Source of the DNA: Nissolia schottii
Taxonomy: Eukaryota > Streptophyta > Magnoliopsida > Fabales > Fabaceae
Assembly: GCA_003254905.1 (NCBI GenBank)
Contig: QANU01101648.1
Location: 65,202 to 129,201 of the forward strand
Reading direction: 5' to 3'
Length of the DNA: 64,000 nt
Shown here: positions 10,953 through 22,854 of the stretch, piece after piece
How the letters are laid out: every line of letters begins with the position of its first letter
How positions within the stretch are numbered: the first letter of the stretch is position 1
Made by a program: the position numbers and the translations under genes
Notes under the pieces: model-generated
Database searches by the model: none
What the model was told of the DNA's origin: nothing
What the model saw: only the letters and a program-made list of their open reading frames with translations

Positions 10953-13195
10953 ATTGCGCGGCGGTTGCAGACTAGGCACGGGTTTGTTGAGCCACCGAAC
11001 ATCCTCATACATCCGTATCTTCAAAGTACCGGTTTACTACAGGTCCACGTTGGAGTGAACCAAGGACTAATTTCCACTCTTGTAGAGAGGTGGAGGCCAG
11101 AGACCCACACTTTTCATCTGCCGCATAGAGAATGTGCAATAACGTTGGACGATGTGAACATGATCCTTGGGGTTGGGTTAGAAGGTGAGCCCGTTACCGC
11201 CCCAGAAATTGTGTTTGTGGGACTAGCTCTTATAGACTTATGCCAAGAACTTCTTAGGGTAACACCGGGCCCCGAAGATATCGACAGATCGTTCATTAAT
11301 TTGGTCTGGCTCCATAACCATTTTTCCTCTAATATTCGCGATCTCTCACTTGATCCGTACGATATGCAACAAATACTGACTTGGCATACGCGCGGGTATA
11401 TTCTACATCTTTTCGATGATTTATTGTTCGGCGATAAGCATGGCACTTGGATCCACTCCAAGTACCTAGCCATATTGAGAGATTTGGGTGGCCTAGGAAG
11501 GTATAGCTGGGGTTTAGCCATCCTAGCCATGCTTCAGAGAGCATTGTGTCGCGCTTTGCGCGCAAACTGCAAAGGTATAAGTGGTTGCATGGTGTTGCTA
11601 CAAGTATGGGCATTTTACCGATTTCCTCAACTTGCACCAAACCCTAAAGACCCGAACCTCTTCCAGTTTCCCCTTGTGGCAAGGTTGTTGGTTATTTATG
11701 TGACACTTTTAATATTAGGCTTTAGTTTATCAAAACCACTTATTTTGATCATTGTTGTTAACTTGATTTATTTTGATTATCGCAGGTGGGCTGATTATGA
11801 GTACATTCCTAATGTACATAACACTACGGTAAAAGAATGTAGAAGAGCAATAGACGATATGACCCTAGACCAGGTATAGACCTAAACCCTAAACCCTAAT
11901 ATCCACGTTTGCATTATTGTTTTTTCCCTAATATCCACGTTTGCATTTTTGTTTTTTGTGTGCAATTTATATGGCAACCATATCTCCATCCCCAGATTGT
12001 CGCAATCATACTTGGGGAAGTAAAGAATAAACGGGGTACGTGGTCAGTGGTATGCCCATTAATATGTTTTGAGATTGTTGAGTGGCATGTAGCTGATCAC
12101 GTGCTCCGACAATTTGGGTTGGTTCAGACAGTGCCTTCTGGACCTAGTTGCAATATCCTGGGTCGTTCGCATAATGTTGATCTGAGGGGAAATCCACAGT
12201 CGTTCCTGACTGTTAACTGGGTGCAAAGGCATCATTCTTGGATCCTGATATGGGCCAACCGCACGGCATTGGTCGGTGAAAGGCTTGTTAATTATCGACC
12301 AACCATGCAGTACTGACAGTGGTATCTGGTTCATGGTCAAAGATTTCTAAAACAAATCTACAACCATCAATAGATACCTGAAGTGTGGCAAGAATATTAT
12401 CCTTCGCCACCGCACGGTATGTACATGGCGCATCCACAAGATGGTTTCTTTGCTCCGCCACCACAGGCACATTATGTTGCTCCGGTTCCCCAAATGTTCA
12501 GTCCCCTTCCACAACTTGGTTTATCTACATGGCTAGACGAACAAATGGCTCAACAATTACTGGAGATTGATGACGAATTTGACCCATTTAACCTTGTCCC
12601 ATCATCAACACAACATCCCCAAGATCCAGTTGATGAGGTTACAGTGACTCCATACCCACTTGATCTCACTGTTGAAGTCACTCCACCTCCGTACAGGCCT
12701 ACCGTTCAATCCCCTCTTCTTGGTGAAATGTACGGTGAGCAACACTCGTTGAGTCAAAGATACTTCCACGTAGGGTCTTCTTCAAGATGTAGTGAGCCAC
12801 GCGTACGCTCACCAAGAAGATCGGTTGATATTGATCGCGTGGAAGTATGCAGAGATGCTTCTGAGCCACCAAGTTCTGTTACCTGGGTTAAAGCAGGTTT
12901 TGATTTGAATGAGCTGCCTGAGGATGCATCAAACGATGACCACGACAACTCCCAGCTCGATGCACCTCCAAGGCAACCGTCGCCCAGATCTGGCCCAAGG
13001 GGAAACCTATTTGCCAGGGGAATTCGCAGGGTGCAGAGACGCATGATGCGGTGGATGGGACACCAGGGTAACCAAGATGGAGCAAGTACCAGCAACGCAA
13101 GTGAACAGGGGTATGATCTTTGTGACCGTCAGAATAATAGGGCACCCAACAGATATACCCCTACAAAGGCACCTAGGCACCCAGATTTTCCATGA
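10953..13195 (+). pseudogene. Plant mobile domain (MAIN/PP7-long-form-like) gene, disabled
   Basis: Exons inferred at 10953-11683, 11786-11873 and about 11955-13195. The first follows a TTACAG acceptor and encodes the PMD core: LVERWRPETHTFHLPHREC, then AITLDDVNMILGV, and a helical part ending at FQFPLVAR. The second gives WADYEYIP. The third gives FIWQPY, then WSVVCPLICFEIVEWH and HVLRQFGLVQ, and after a long spacer a Pro-rich, Arg-rich tail ending at TGA 13193. Two in-frame stops break the third exon: TGA 12314-12316 and TAG 12371-12373, with the family-like reading continuing on both sides. The expected acceptor before FIWQPY reads GTGCAA, not GTGCAG. PMD genes act in development and silencing and are also carried by transposons. 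The setting suggests the latter here. Confidence 0.8.
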
Positions 13196-13266
13196 ACAAA
13201 TATGTTTTTAGATGAATCTTCACTTCCCTTTTATAGGCCGAATTTAAATATATTTTTTCCCTACTG

Positions 13267-13490
13267 TGAAATCTCCACGTGGTATGGCAATTTCAAAGCC
13301 TGAAATCTCCACAAAGTCTGGAGATTTCGGGCTTTGAAATTGTCATACCACGTGGAGATTTCAGAGCTTGTTAAAATAAAATAAAAAATTGAAAAGTCTG
13401 AAATCTCCACGGTAAGTGGCGAGTTCAGAAAAAAAAGTAAAAAAAAAAAAGATCTTTGAAATCTCCACAGTTCGTGGTGATTTCAGATAA
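13267..13490 (+). repeat. Array of GAAATCTCCAC hairpins behind the PMD relic
   Basis: A large inverted repeat has 45-base arms at 13267-13311 and 13319-13363 around a 7-base loop. The arms differ at only two positions, and in the plus-strand RNA both would be G:U pairs. Two smaller hairpins follow at about 13397-13429 and 13456-13488, each with the arm CTGAAATCTCCAC or a variant, a 5-base loop, and an imperfect GTGGAGATTTCAG arm. They lie 70-300 bases after the PMD stop, in the presumed 3' UTR. Confidence 0.85.
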
Positions 13491-13599
13491 AAAAACATAC
13501 ATCTGTAATATTTTGTTGTACACCATATTATGGGAATATAACACTTTTGGCCCCATAAACAAGTAAAAAATCTGATTTGAGAAAGCCACTGCTGCAATT

Positions 13600-14390
13600 A
13601 TGGCTCCCTTCTGCCGTGACCAGATTCTTTCTTTTATTTGTTTTTTGTTTATTTATGGAAATAAAGTACATAGGCCAGGATACAGGTTTATTATTTGCGC
13701 AATAAATGGGATTGATGTAACCATTGCCATGATTTGTGTATAAAGAAAAGGAAATATGATACGGGCTTGATTTGGGTTGCTGTTTCTTTTATGACTTTTG
13801 GGTCAAAATTTTATTTCCTTTTTGGGCCCATGTAAGCCCACTGCCATTGCTGTTCATGATTCTGATTTTTTAATATATGCCATTGATTATGGATACAAGA
13901 CGGGACAATTGCTTCCCACTAAGTCAGGTTATTGTTGGTCCACTAAGTCAGCATGGGTCCATGAGGATTGATTAGTGGTTTGGGCGAAGCCCAATTCGGT
14001 TCTATGATGGCTGTTGTTTATTATTATCATTATTATTATGTTTTTGGCTCAAAAATATATTGTTTGAACCCGTATTAGGCTTTTTCCTTGGCATAATGCG
14101 CTAATTTTATTTTTTGGCAAAACTGTTTTGTTTTGAAGCATAGTGGGCCAGTTTTGGTTTTGAAATTTTTTTTCCTCTTAGACTAAACAGGTATGTGAAT
14201 ATAAGGGGCCCGTGTTCAAACAATGACTAATTTTTGTTTGCATTATAAGTTTTGTTTGATGGGCCCTTTTTCTTGGGAAAATTTTGTTAAAAATTCGGAT
14301 TGGGCCAATTTGTGCTATGAAATTCTGATTTAGTGAAGGTTGTTATTGGCTAACCATGATATGGGCTGCAGGTCTAACATTTGAACGTGA
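13600..14390. other. Spacer rich in GGGCCCA-type words, no gene
   Basis: No open frame of note. The stretch is punctuated by GGGCCC/TGGGCC words, which look like transposon flank. I cannot tie it to a family. Confidence 0.4.
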
Positions 14391-14394
14391 GTAA

Positions 14395-14965
14395 TATTTT
14401 GGGTGATTTTGTTGGTAGTGGAGGATCGCTGATGTTGATAGTGAGGCTAAAAGAGGCATCAGGGGAACAATGGTAGAAGTATTTTGTTGAAACGAGCAGC
14501 ATGAGATTACAATGGGGCAATATAGCGCTGCATCGTTGTGCAAGTAGTGATGGAAGCATGTTGGCAATGTCAGGGTGATGATGCACCACAGTGGTGGTGC
14601 AACAAGTATTTAAATATATGAAATTAGGAAATAGATTGAAAGGGAATATTATGAAAAAGGGATTTGAAAAGAATCTAGGCATAAAAAGAAAAAGATGGGA
14701 AGTAAATAAAATATAGGGAAAAAGACATTTTACCACCTCTGAATTAAGGCCTAGGTGCACTTAACTCCCTAAATTTAACAAAAGTGCAAATCCAACCTTA
14801 ACATTTTATTAATGTGCACGTTATTATTTTATCAAGTTTTACTCTTTAAATGACTAAAATACCTTAATTCTTCCCCTTCCTTCCGTCTCTCCCTCCTCTC
14901 TTCAACCCACCAAGAACCCAAATCAAAAAATTCATTTCTCCATTGTGATTTATGACCTTTGTTAT
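14395..14965 (+). repeat. Dispersed repeat R2, copy A
   Basis: Shares GGTAGTGGAGGATC, AGGGGAACAATGGTAGAAGTAT and GTGGTGGTGCAACAAGTATT with 20840-21122 and 21455-21970. The right part, from about 14725 (ACATTTTACCACCT, then GTGCACTTAA), equals the left arm of the foldback element at 21765-22330. The right arm is missing here. Confidence 0.75.
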
Positions 14966-16060
14966 TATGTAACGGTCACTATTCCTATACTAGATAATCT
15001 GAGATAGTTGACACTCCGATTAGTTGTTCCGAGATGTGATGAAGAATGACATGTACATTCTTGTCATTCTCAAATCAAGACTAAGTTAAGTTTGTGACAT
15101 ATTTATTTCTCTATTTTATAATATTTATTTTTATGTGAGGTGTACACAAATGTCAATTTTTTTAAGTGTATAAATAGTATAAATGATTTTTATTTGATTA
15201 GACTCGATGACCCAAGTAGGTTAGTTCAGTTGGAATTTGGCAGGTTCATCAGATTGACATAGTATGTTTACTCCCCTATGTATAATTAGCCTTAAAAATA
15301 TCATGTTCAATTTGATTTCTACTTTTATATATGTTTGTTTTCTATTCTTTTTAGGCTTTTGATAAATAAATAGTATTAATAAAAATTCAATTTCTTATTT
15401 CCTTAAAAAACATTAATCGGATCAAACACTAAAAACGAAAGCCAAACAGTCCTTATACTTCTAATTTTTTTTAACTGCGTAATGCTACTTGAATAATAAA
15501 TTTATACAACATACGTAAATAACATATGCAAATTCAACATGTAAGTGTTGTTATAGAATACGATAATTGTGAGGCTCATATATACTCACATATTGTTATA
15601 TTTACATATGTTATTTATATATGTTATGTAAATTTATTGTTCAAGAAATATGATTCATATTTTACTTAACCTCTAATTGGAAACACATTTTAACCCACAA
15701 TAAAACGCTCATTGAACATAAAAAATTCATCATAATCATGATGTGTTGTAAGAGGACTTATAAGATAGATATATATATACACACACACAAAATTTTATAT
15801 ATTTAAATAACAAAATTGTTACCCATATATGTTTTTGTCTTCGGTTCATTCCCGTGTTTAGTTGTTTACTAAGGTAATGTTTATTTTTCTGTAGGATAAT
15901 TATTGAGTTTTTTTTCTTTTAATTTTTATGTTTAAGCGACAAAGAATTGAAAGACTGCTTTTATTTAGTGATTCAGTCATGTTACAAGGAAATCCTTTAT
16001 TATTTCTCATAATCTTGCACATCTTACTACACGATAAGAAAGCACAAGATTTTTCCTAGT
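14966..16060. other. AT-rich spacer, no gene
   Basis: No credible coding region. A short TA/CA microsatellite lies at about 15765-15790. Confidence 0.5.
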
Positions 16061-16072
16061 TTATGCATGGTT

Positions 16073-16669
16073 TCATGCTGAAGATGAGCTGACTTTCTTA
16101 AACATAACGTTTAACGGATTTCCTTCAGTAGCAACCAAACGCCTGTTCCCATCATCGTCAATGTGAACCCCAATATCGGAGCACTCATTGGTGGAGAGAG
16201 GACAGAAGACAAGCTTGTAGTCAGTAAAAGACTTCTTTATGTAGAACCAACCGTCGACTGTGTTGTCGTAGCCAGTGAGTTTCACAGAGGGCTGTTCTAT
16301 GATACCCTTGACGACGGTCCACTTGGACGGCGTCTGAGCACACGGGGGCACGACGGAGAATGAGAGGTCCAGAGGAAGGTTTTCGTGGAGATAAAGAATT
16401 CTGTACATGGATGAGATTGTAATTGGTTGGCCTCTCGAGACCTCAGAGGGCGATTGGACGACAGTGAGTGGGCAAGTCTCCTTTCCGGTGGCGGTTAGTT
16501 CGATTCCGCCACCCATTCCTCTCATGACCGGTAGGATATAGTACGAGCCGCCGTTCAAAAGTGGTTCGCCCTCGAGGTCGAGGATAAATGCGAGTGTGGA
16601 TGAAGGAAGGTGTGAGATAAAGGCAAAGAGAAGGAAGAAGGGAAATAAGGCGGTAGTAGTGCTCTTCAT
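16073..16669 (-). CDS. Kunitz-type trypsin inhibitor (KTI-1)
   Basis: Intronless 198-codon frame. Residues 1-27 are a signal peptide (hydrophobic ALFPFFLLFAFIS). The mature protein opens with the Kunitz/STI signature LDLEGEPLLNGGSYYILP (30-47). Four cysteines, at 66, 110, 156 and 163, match the two conserved disulfides (66-110 and 156-163). The reactive loop SSMYRILYL puts Arg90-Ile91 at the position of Arg63-Ile64 of soybean STI, which predicts trypsin specificity. The C-terminal beta-trefoil strands (DDDGNRRLVAT) are intact. The product is expected to be secretory or vacuolar, acting as a defence or storage protease inhibitor. On the minus strand a TATAAATAG box lies about 105 bases before the ATG. 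The gene is divergent to KTI-2. Confidence 0.95.
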   Translation of the reverse strand: MKSTTTALFPFFLLFAFISHLPSSTLAFILDLEGEPLLNGGSYYILPVMRGMGGGIELTATGKETCPLTVVQSPSEVSRGQPITISSMYRILYLHENLPLDLSFSVVPPCAQTPSKWTVVKGIIEQPSVKLTGYDNTVDGWFYIKKSFTDYKLVFCPLSTNECSDIGVHIDDDGNRRLVATEGNPLNVMFKKVSSSSA

Positions 16670-16773
16670 AGTTTCTTTAGGGGTTGGGCTATATATGCAA
16701 AGGCTCCTCTCTTGTTGTTTTCTTGTTGTTCGTTGCTTAGTTGGTGGTGTGAGTAAGCAGGAGCTAGGAGGAC

Positions 16774-16782
16774 CTATTTATA
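16774..16782 (-). promoter_or_regulatory. TATA box of KTI-1
   Basis: Minus-strand TATAAATAG, preceded by GGCATC. It matches the TATAAATAGG box of KTI-2 and sits about 105 bases upstream of the KTI-1 start codon. Confidence 0.75.
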
Positions 16783-16959
16783 GATGCCATAACATGGGAC
16801 TTGCTTGTAGTGGAGATTGTAGGGGGTTTTAATAATTATAAATATAGATACAATCACTCTAATATTGTTATTATGTGTCTTAATAATAGGAGTCGCGATA
16901 TTATTATCAATAATAATTTTTTTAACAATTTTCATCATAAAATTTTATTTCTAGTACAT

Positions 16960-18015
16960 GTACATTCTTTTTGGAATGCTTGTTTTATCTGCCTATTCTG
17001 CTATGATCATCAATGCGTGTCCTTTTCTTTTTGTCTTTGTCTAAAATAATTAGTGTGTGATAGCTGGTAGCAAATGCTGCAATTTCTACTCCATTTCAAC
17101 ATGGTCGAATTAAGTATTTTTTTTTTATCTGGCTATTCTGCTATGATCATCAATGCGGCGGTGCGTCTTAGCGCTCCCTCCTCAACGTATTTAAAAGGGT
17201 AGTTTCTGATATGTCTCTTTTATTAATTGTTTTTTATTTCAACAATTTTTAAAGTTAAATTTGTCAAATTTTATTATTATTTTATAATATAATATGACAT
17301 ATTAATGTGTATATGATTTAATATAATAATTAAAAATTTTAAATACAATATTTGTGAAAAGTTGTATCATAAACTCAAATAACTTATAAATTTTTTGGCA
17401 TAAGTTAAATTTTTTAATAATTTAACAAATAAAAAAGTTATAAAAATTATATAAAAAATGACATGACCACAAATTTTGATCAGTTTATTCATGATATGCC
17501 AAGACTTGGTGGTGGGTGGATGCACCCTGTAACTCAAAGAAAGAAAAAAGAATCACCGCTGTATAGTGCTGAACTTAACCCGGGACAACTTAACGACTCG
17601 TTTCAATATGTCATTGCCTTTTGTTAATCAATTAAAAACGACAAATTTTCCTTTGTTATTCATGAATAACAGCATGCGGCAAAATCTTGGTGAAGATTGC
17701 GCGGATAGCATAGCAATTTGTCGATTTTGTTATTGAGGATTAATTGTACCCGGTCTGAGAACAACACGTGTAATAACAAAACATTCCACGTGGAAAATTC
17801 TTATTAAAGATCAATTGCATGGATTGAAAACCCTAACCTACTTGCCCAAATTTAATTTCACGTACACCAAATATTATGTACTATACATATATTTTATATA
17901 AAAAATGTTTGAACTCACTATAAATACTTGGTTCTTCACTCTACACTTAAACGCGATTCGCATACACAAGTTCATAATATTTATGCAAAGATACTAATAA
18001 TATTTATGCATTCAA
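16960..18015 (+). repeat. Dispersed repeat R1, copy 2
   Basis: Begins near GTCCTTTTCTTTTTGTC, upstream of KTI-1, and runs through the same landmarks as copy 1 to about 18015. It is followed at once by copy 3 in the same orientation, so the two form a tandem pair. Confidence 0.75.
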
Positions 18016-18055
18016 TCCTATACATTTTGATTCCCATCTTCACATTTTAATGTGT

Positions 18056-19740
18056 GTCCTTTTCTTTTAGTCTTCATCTTGAAAAAAATTAAAGTGTGAT
18101 AGCTCGTAGCAAATGCTGCAATTTCTACTCCACTCAACATGGTCTAATTAAGTATTTTATTTAATCTGCCTATTCTGCCATGATCATCAATGCTGCATTG
18201 CCTCTTAGCACTCCCTCCTCAACGTATTTAAAGGGGTAGTTTCTGACATGCATCTTTTATTAATTGTTTTTGTTTTCTTTTTAAAATTAAATTCATTAAA
18301 TTTTATTATTATTTTATAATATAATATGACATATTAATATGTATATGATTTAATATAATAATTTAAAAATTTTAAATATAATATTTATAAAAAAATTACA
18401 TCATAACTCAAATATAAATTTTTACACATTTTTTTAACAAATAAAAAATTTATAAAAATTATATGAAAAGTGACATGACCACAAATTTTGATCAATCTAT
18501 TCATGATATGGCAAGACTTGGTGGTGGGTGGATGCACCCTGTAACTTGAAGAAATAAAAAAAAGACTCGTTTCAATATGCCATTGTCTTTTGTTAATTAA
18601 TTACAAACGACAAATTGTCCTTTGTTATTCATGAGTAACAGCATCTGGCAAAATCTTGGTGAAGATTGTGCGGATAGCATAGCAATTTGTCGATTTTGTC
18701 GATTTTTTACATACATATGGCGCTTAAAATTTTTTAATTCCATAATATGGTCATTGGAAAAAAATTACAAGAGTATGGACGGATTTTCTAAAATCTCCAC
18801 ACTGTGTGTAGATTTCAGAAAAATCTGAATTTATCTTTCTTTTTTAATTTTTGGGGCTGAAATCTCCATGCTTGATGGAGATTTCAGACTCTGAAATCTC
18901 CTTGACCAGTGGAGATTTTAGCGACGCGGAATCCTATGCTCTGAAATCTCTCTGACAAGTGGAGATTTCAAAAATTCGTCCCATACTCCTGTAATTTTGC
19001 ATTTTGGCCCATATATTCGGATTTCTCTCTCTCCCAAACCATATAAATGTCAAAACCCTCGATTTTGTTATTGAGGATTAATTACATGCGGTCTGAGAAC
19101 AACACGTGTAATAGCAAAACATTACACATGGAAAATTCTTATTAGAGATCAATTGCATGGATAGAAAGCTCTAACCCACTTGCGCAAATTTAATATCAGT
19201 TATGTTACAAATATATCAAATATCATATATCACATATATTAAATATATTTAGTCTCATTACAAATACACATATTCTTACTCCGTACTTAAACATGCATGC
19301 ACGCGATTCGTGATTCACGTACACAAGTCTATAATATTTGTGTAAAGACACTAATAATGTTTATGCATTCAGTCATATAAAGTTTGTGCACTCCAATACA
19401 ATATCATATTCTATAATATTACATTAAGTAATATGCATATATGTAAAGTTTATGCATTAGAATGTATAACAGTGTGTGTACAGATGAATGTGAACTAATT
19501 GTTATAAAGTTTGTTCACTAAAAATGTATAAAGACTGTGAAGTTATTTATGTTTGAGTAAAACCACACTGTTGTACACAAGAACATAATGTTTGTGCACT
19601 CAGTCATATAAAGGTTGTGCACACAGTCATATAAAGTTTGTGCACTCCAATTAGATATCATATTCTGTAATATTACTTAACTATATATTAAGTAATATGC
19701 ATATATGTAAAGTTTGTGCATTACCATGTATAATATGTCA
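18056..19740 (+). repeat. Dispersed repeat R1, copy 3, with an insertion
   Basis: Same landmarks as copies 1 and 2, interrupted at 18699-19058 by a hairpin-bearing insertion. It ends with the AAAGTTTGTGCA-rich section (19330-19740) also seen at 5090-5560. Confidence 0.75.
18690..19067. mobile_element. 360-bp insertion with 9-bp target duplication and GAAATCTCC hairpins
   Basis: The R1 sequence is split between TCGATTTTG at 18690-18698 and the same 9 bases at 19059-19067. R1 copies 1 and 2 have one uninterrupted copy there. The insert, 18699-19058, holds at least four hairpin halves of the CTGAAATCTCCA / TGGAGATTTCAG type (about 18787-18820, 18853-18880, 18885-18921 and 18940-18972). Its right end (ACTCCTGTAATTTTGCATTTTGGCCC) resembles the end of the PMD relic near 13500-13555. 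A 9-bp duplication is typical of Mutator-like transposition. I see no clear terminal inverted repeats. Confidence 0.8.
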
Positions 19741-20510
19741 ATTTTGGTGTAGACACTACGTTTTCTCTCTCACATATATTATAGAGTCTACATTTATATT
19801 AAAGTTTGGTACAATCATAATACGTTACTCATTATACCATATGCACAAGTGTTAATACTGTCCACTTCAGAATTGTTACTCATTGTACTAAATACAATAA
19901 TTTTATTTTATTTTCAATTATTATTTGATAACTCTAGGGTGTTTGTGTATATGCGGTGTTCAAATTACACCGTTGATATCGATTATAATATACAAATTCT
20001 AATGCACACATATAACATGATGCCACATAATTTAATTTGATGAGGCGTCATGCTCACAATTCTTTTAATCTATTCATAAGCAAACTGAGTTCACTAAATT
20101 GTACAATAAATGTACTCCCATTACATGCAAAATAAAGAAAGTGCAAAACTTTGTCCACCCAATAATCCCCCAATAACAAAACAAGCAAAGTAGAAGCCAA
20201 ATAACATACCTATTTTCTCAACACAACTCTTGCACAAAAGAAAAAATTGGCCTTTAGATTTTTTTCTATTTATAATGTGTTTACAATGATTGATGAATTG
20301 AAATATTCATTTTAAAATAAAATCAATTCTATTATGTTTCTATTTCTATTGTATACATTTTCAAACAAGATATTTTTATTTAAATTAGAAATTGTATAGT
20401 TGAGTTTAAATTCGACTCACCAAATAAAAAAGAACTCACCAAAACAAACTCAAAGATTATTTATGGCTGCTTAATTGATTAATGATATATCTGATATTTG
20501 TTATAATATA
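19741..20510. other. AT-rich spacer, no gene
   Basis: No coding region or recognisable element apart from short AT-rich runs. Confidence 0.5.
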
Positions 20511-21738
20511 TTAACTTTATTATCTGTTATTTTAGATGTTAATCTCTCATTTTTTACCACCTTCTAAGCTAAGTTAGTTTCTCTTTTTCTATAGTGTAAA
20601 CTATCTTAAAAATGCCAGTTTTGATTTTCTCATTATCTCCTATCACTACAATAAAATTGGATGCCCCTTCATACTCACATTCTATTTTCTTTACTGTATC
20701 TCACCACTATAATGAATATCCTATTCTTAAATCCTTTGTTTCTAGAAAATGGAGATGGACGGGTGCCCCTCACTGTAGTGACACCCACATCAAGTATCCT
20801 ATACTCATCCCTCACTTTGACATTCATTTGATTGACAATGTGTTTTGTTGGTGGTAGAGGATCACTATTGTTGATGGTGAGGATAAAAGAGGATCAGGGG
20901 AACAATGGTAGAAGTATTTGGTTGAAATGAGCAGCATGGGATTACAATGGGGCAACATGGCGCTACATCGTTGTGCAAGTAGTGATGGAAGTATGTTGGC
21001 GACGTCGGAGTGATGATGCAGTGGTGGTGCAACAAGTATTTAAATATATGAAATAAGGAAATAGATTGAAAGGGAATATTATGAAAAAAGGATTTGAAAT
21101 GAATCTAGGCATTAAAAAAAAANTTAACTTTATTATTTGTTATTTTAGATGTTAATCTCTCATTTTTTTCCACCTTCTAAGCTAAGTTAGTTTCTCTTTT
21201 TTTTATAGTGTAAACTATCTTAAAAATGTCAGTTTCGATTTTCTCATTATCTCCTATTACTACAATAAAATTGGATGCCCCTTCATACTCACATTCTATT
21301 TTCTTTACTATATCTCACCACTATAATGAATATCCTATTCTTAAATCCTTTGTTTCTAGAAAATGGAGATGGAAGGGTGCCCCTCACTGTAGTGACACCC
21401 ACATCTCGTATCCTCTCCTCATCCCTCACTTTGACATTCATTTGATTGACAATGTGTTTTGTTGGTGGTAGAGGATCACTATTGTTGATGGTGAGGCTAA
21501 AAGAGGCATCAGGGGAACAATGGTAGAAGTATTTGGTTGAAACGAGCAGCATGGGATTACAATGAGGCGACATGGCGCTACATCATTGTGCAAGTAGTGA
21601 TGGAAGTATGTTGGCGACGTCAGAGTGATGATGCAGTGGTGGTGCAACAAGTATTTAAATATATGAAATAAGGAAATAGATTAAAAGGGAATATTATGAA
21701 AAAAGGATTTGAAATGAATCTAGGCATTAAAAAAAAAG
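20511..21738 (+). repeat. Direct duplication around an N (R2 copies B and C)
   Basis: 20511-21122 and 21124-21738 are nearly the same sequence, beginning TTAACTTTATTAT and ending AGGCATTAAAAAAAA, and are separated by a single N at 21123. Only scattered substitutions distinguish them. This could be a true tandem duplication or two overlapping contig ends (or haplotypes) left unmerged at a gap. Neither contains a gene. Confidence 0.85.
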
Positions 21739-21764
21739 ATGGGAAGTAAATAAAATATAGGGAA

Positions 21765-22330
21765 AAAGACATTTTACCACCTTTGAATTAAGGTCTAGGT
21801 GCACTTAACCCCCTAAATTTAACAAAAGTGCAAATTCAACCTTAACATTTTATTAATGTGCACTTAAACCCACTTTATCAAGTTTTACTCTTTAAATGAC
21901 TAAAATACCTTATTCTTCCCCTTCCTTCCATCTCTCCCTCCTCTCTTCAACCCACCAAAAACCCAAATCTAAAAATTAATTTGTCCAATGCAATGAATGA
22001 ATGAACTAACGAACGAACTAACGAAATTTATATATGTGGTGGATTTTGTTAGGTGTTTAGGTTACTAAGTTGGCCAGTTCACTTTCATTTTTGTTGGATT
22101 GGCAAAAGGATTTTTGGATTTGGGTTTTTAGTGGGTTGAAGAGAGGAGGGAGAGATGGGAGGAAGGGGAATAATAGGGTATTTTGGTCATTTAACGAGTA
22201 AAACTTAATAAAAGGGGTTAAAGTGCACATTTATAAAAGGCTAAGGTTGAATTTGCATTTTTTTAAGTTTACGGGGTTAAGTGCACATGGACCTTAGTTC
22301 AAGGGTTTAAAGTGCAACTAGGATTTGAAT
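21765..22330. mobile_element. Foldback element with about 200-bp inverted arms
   Basis: The left arm, about 21765-21972 (ACATTTTACCACCTTTGAA onward), is found reversed at about 22120-22330. Matching pairs include CCTTCTCTCCCTCCTCTC-type versus GAGAGGAGGGAGAG, and GTGCACTTAA versus TTAAGTGCAC. The centre, 21975-22115, is unique. No coding capacity. An isolated left arm is present in R2 copy A at 14725-14960. Confidence 0.7.
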
Positions 22331-22854
22331 TTAAATGAGGCAGTTATAAAATGCAAGGCAAGAAACCATTTTTTTCTCTTAATTTTGTAGCAAGGATTTC
22401 GGTGATATATTGATATATGCTTCATGACAAAATTAGGGATGAATGTAGGAGTGACCACGATCAAATTAAAACTAACGAGATTAGGAGTTATATTATTTTT
22501 GCATGATTTGGTATATGCATGATCTATTTTGTTTTGATCCTTTCCTTTTTTGGATTTTTAGCTACTACTTTTTTTTTAACTATTGATCATTCCCCTTACT
22601 TCTAATTAGGGTGATCTATCATTGTTTAGAAAAATTATAAAGAGAGATAAAACAAGGAAAAAAAAAAATAGAACCAACGACCAAAGAGGCAAGAGATAAA
22701 ACAAGAAATACTTAGAACATCAAAAAATAATTAGCAATGGATGCACCAAATATGACATAATCTTCTCGTACAAGTTTTGATTTAGTGGGAATTCTGGTAG
22801 AACTGTTGATGATTTTTCAGCATTGGATATGAAACTTAAAAGTTCTTTTGGCAG
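22331..22854. other. Spacer or relic intron, no gene
   Basis: AT-rich. The last 130 bases before 22855 look like intron sequence of the MCM9 fragment. Confidence 0.4.

Noticed and set aside
13267..13490. CRISPR-like array
   Set aside because: Repeats are palindromic hairpins with 5-8-base loops in a plant nuclear sequence. There are no spacers of uniform 25-40 bases and no cas genes.
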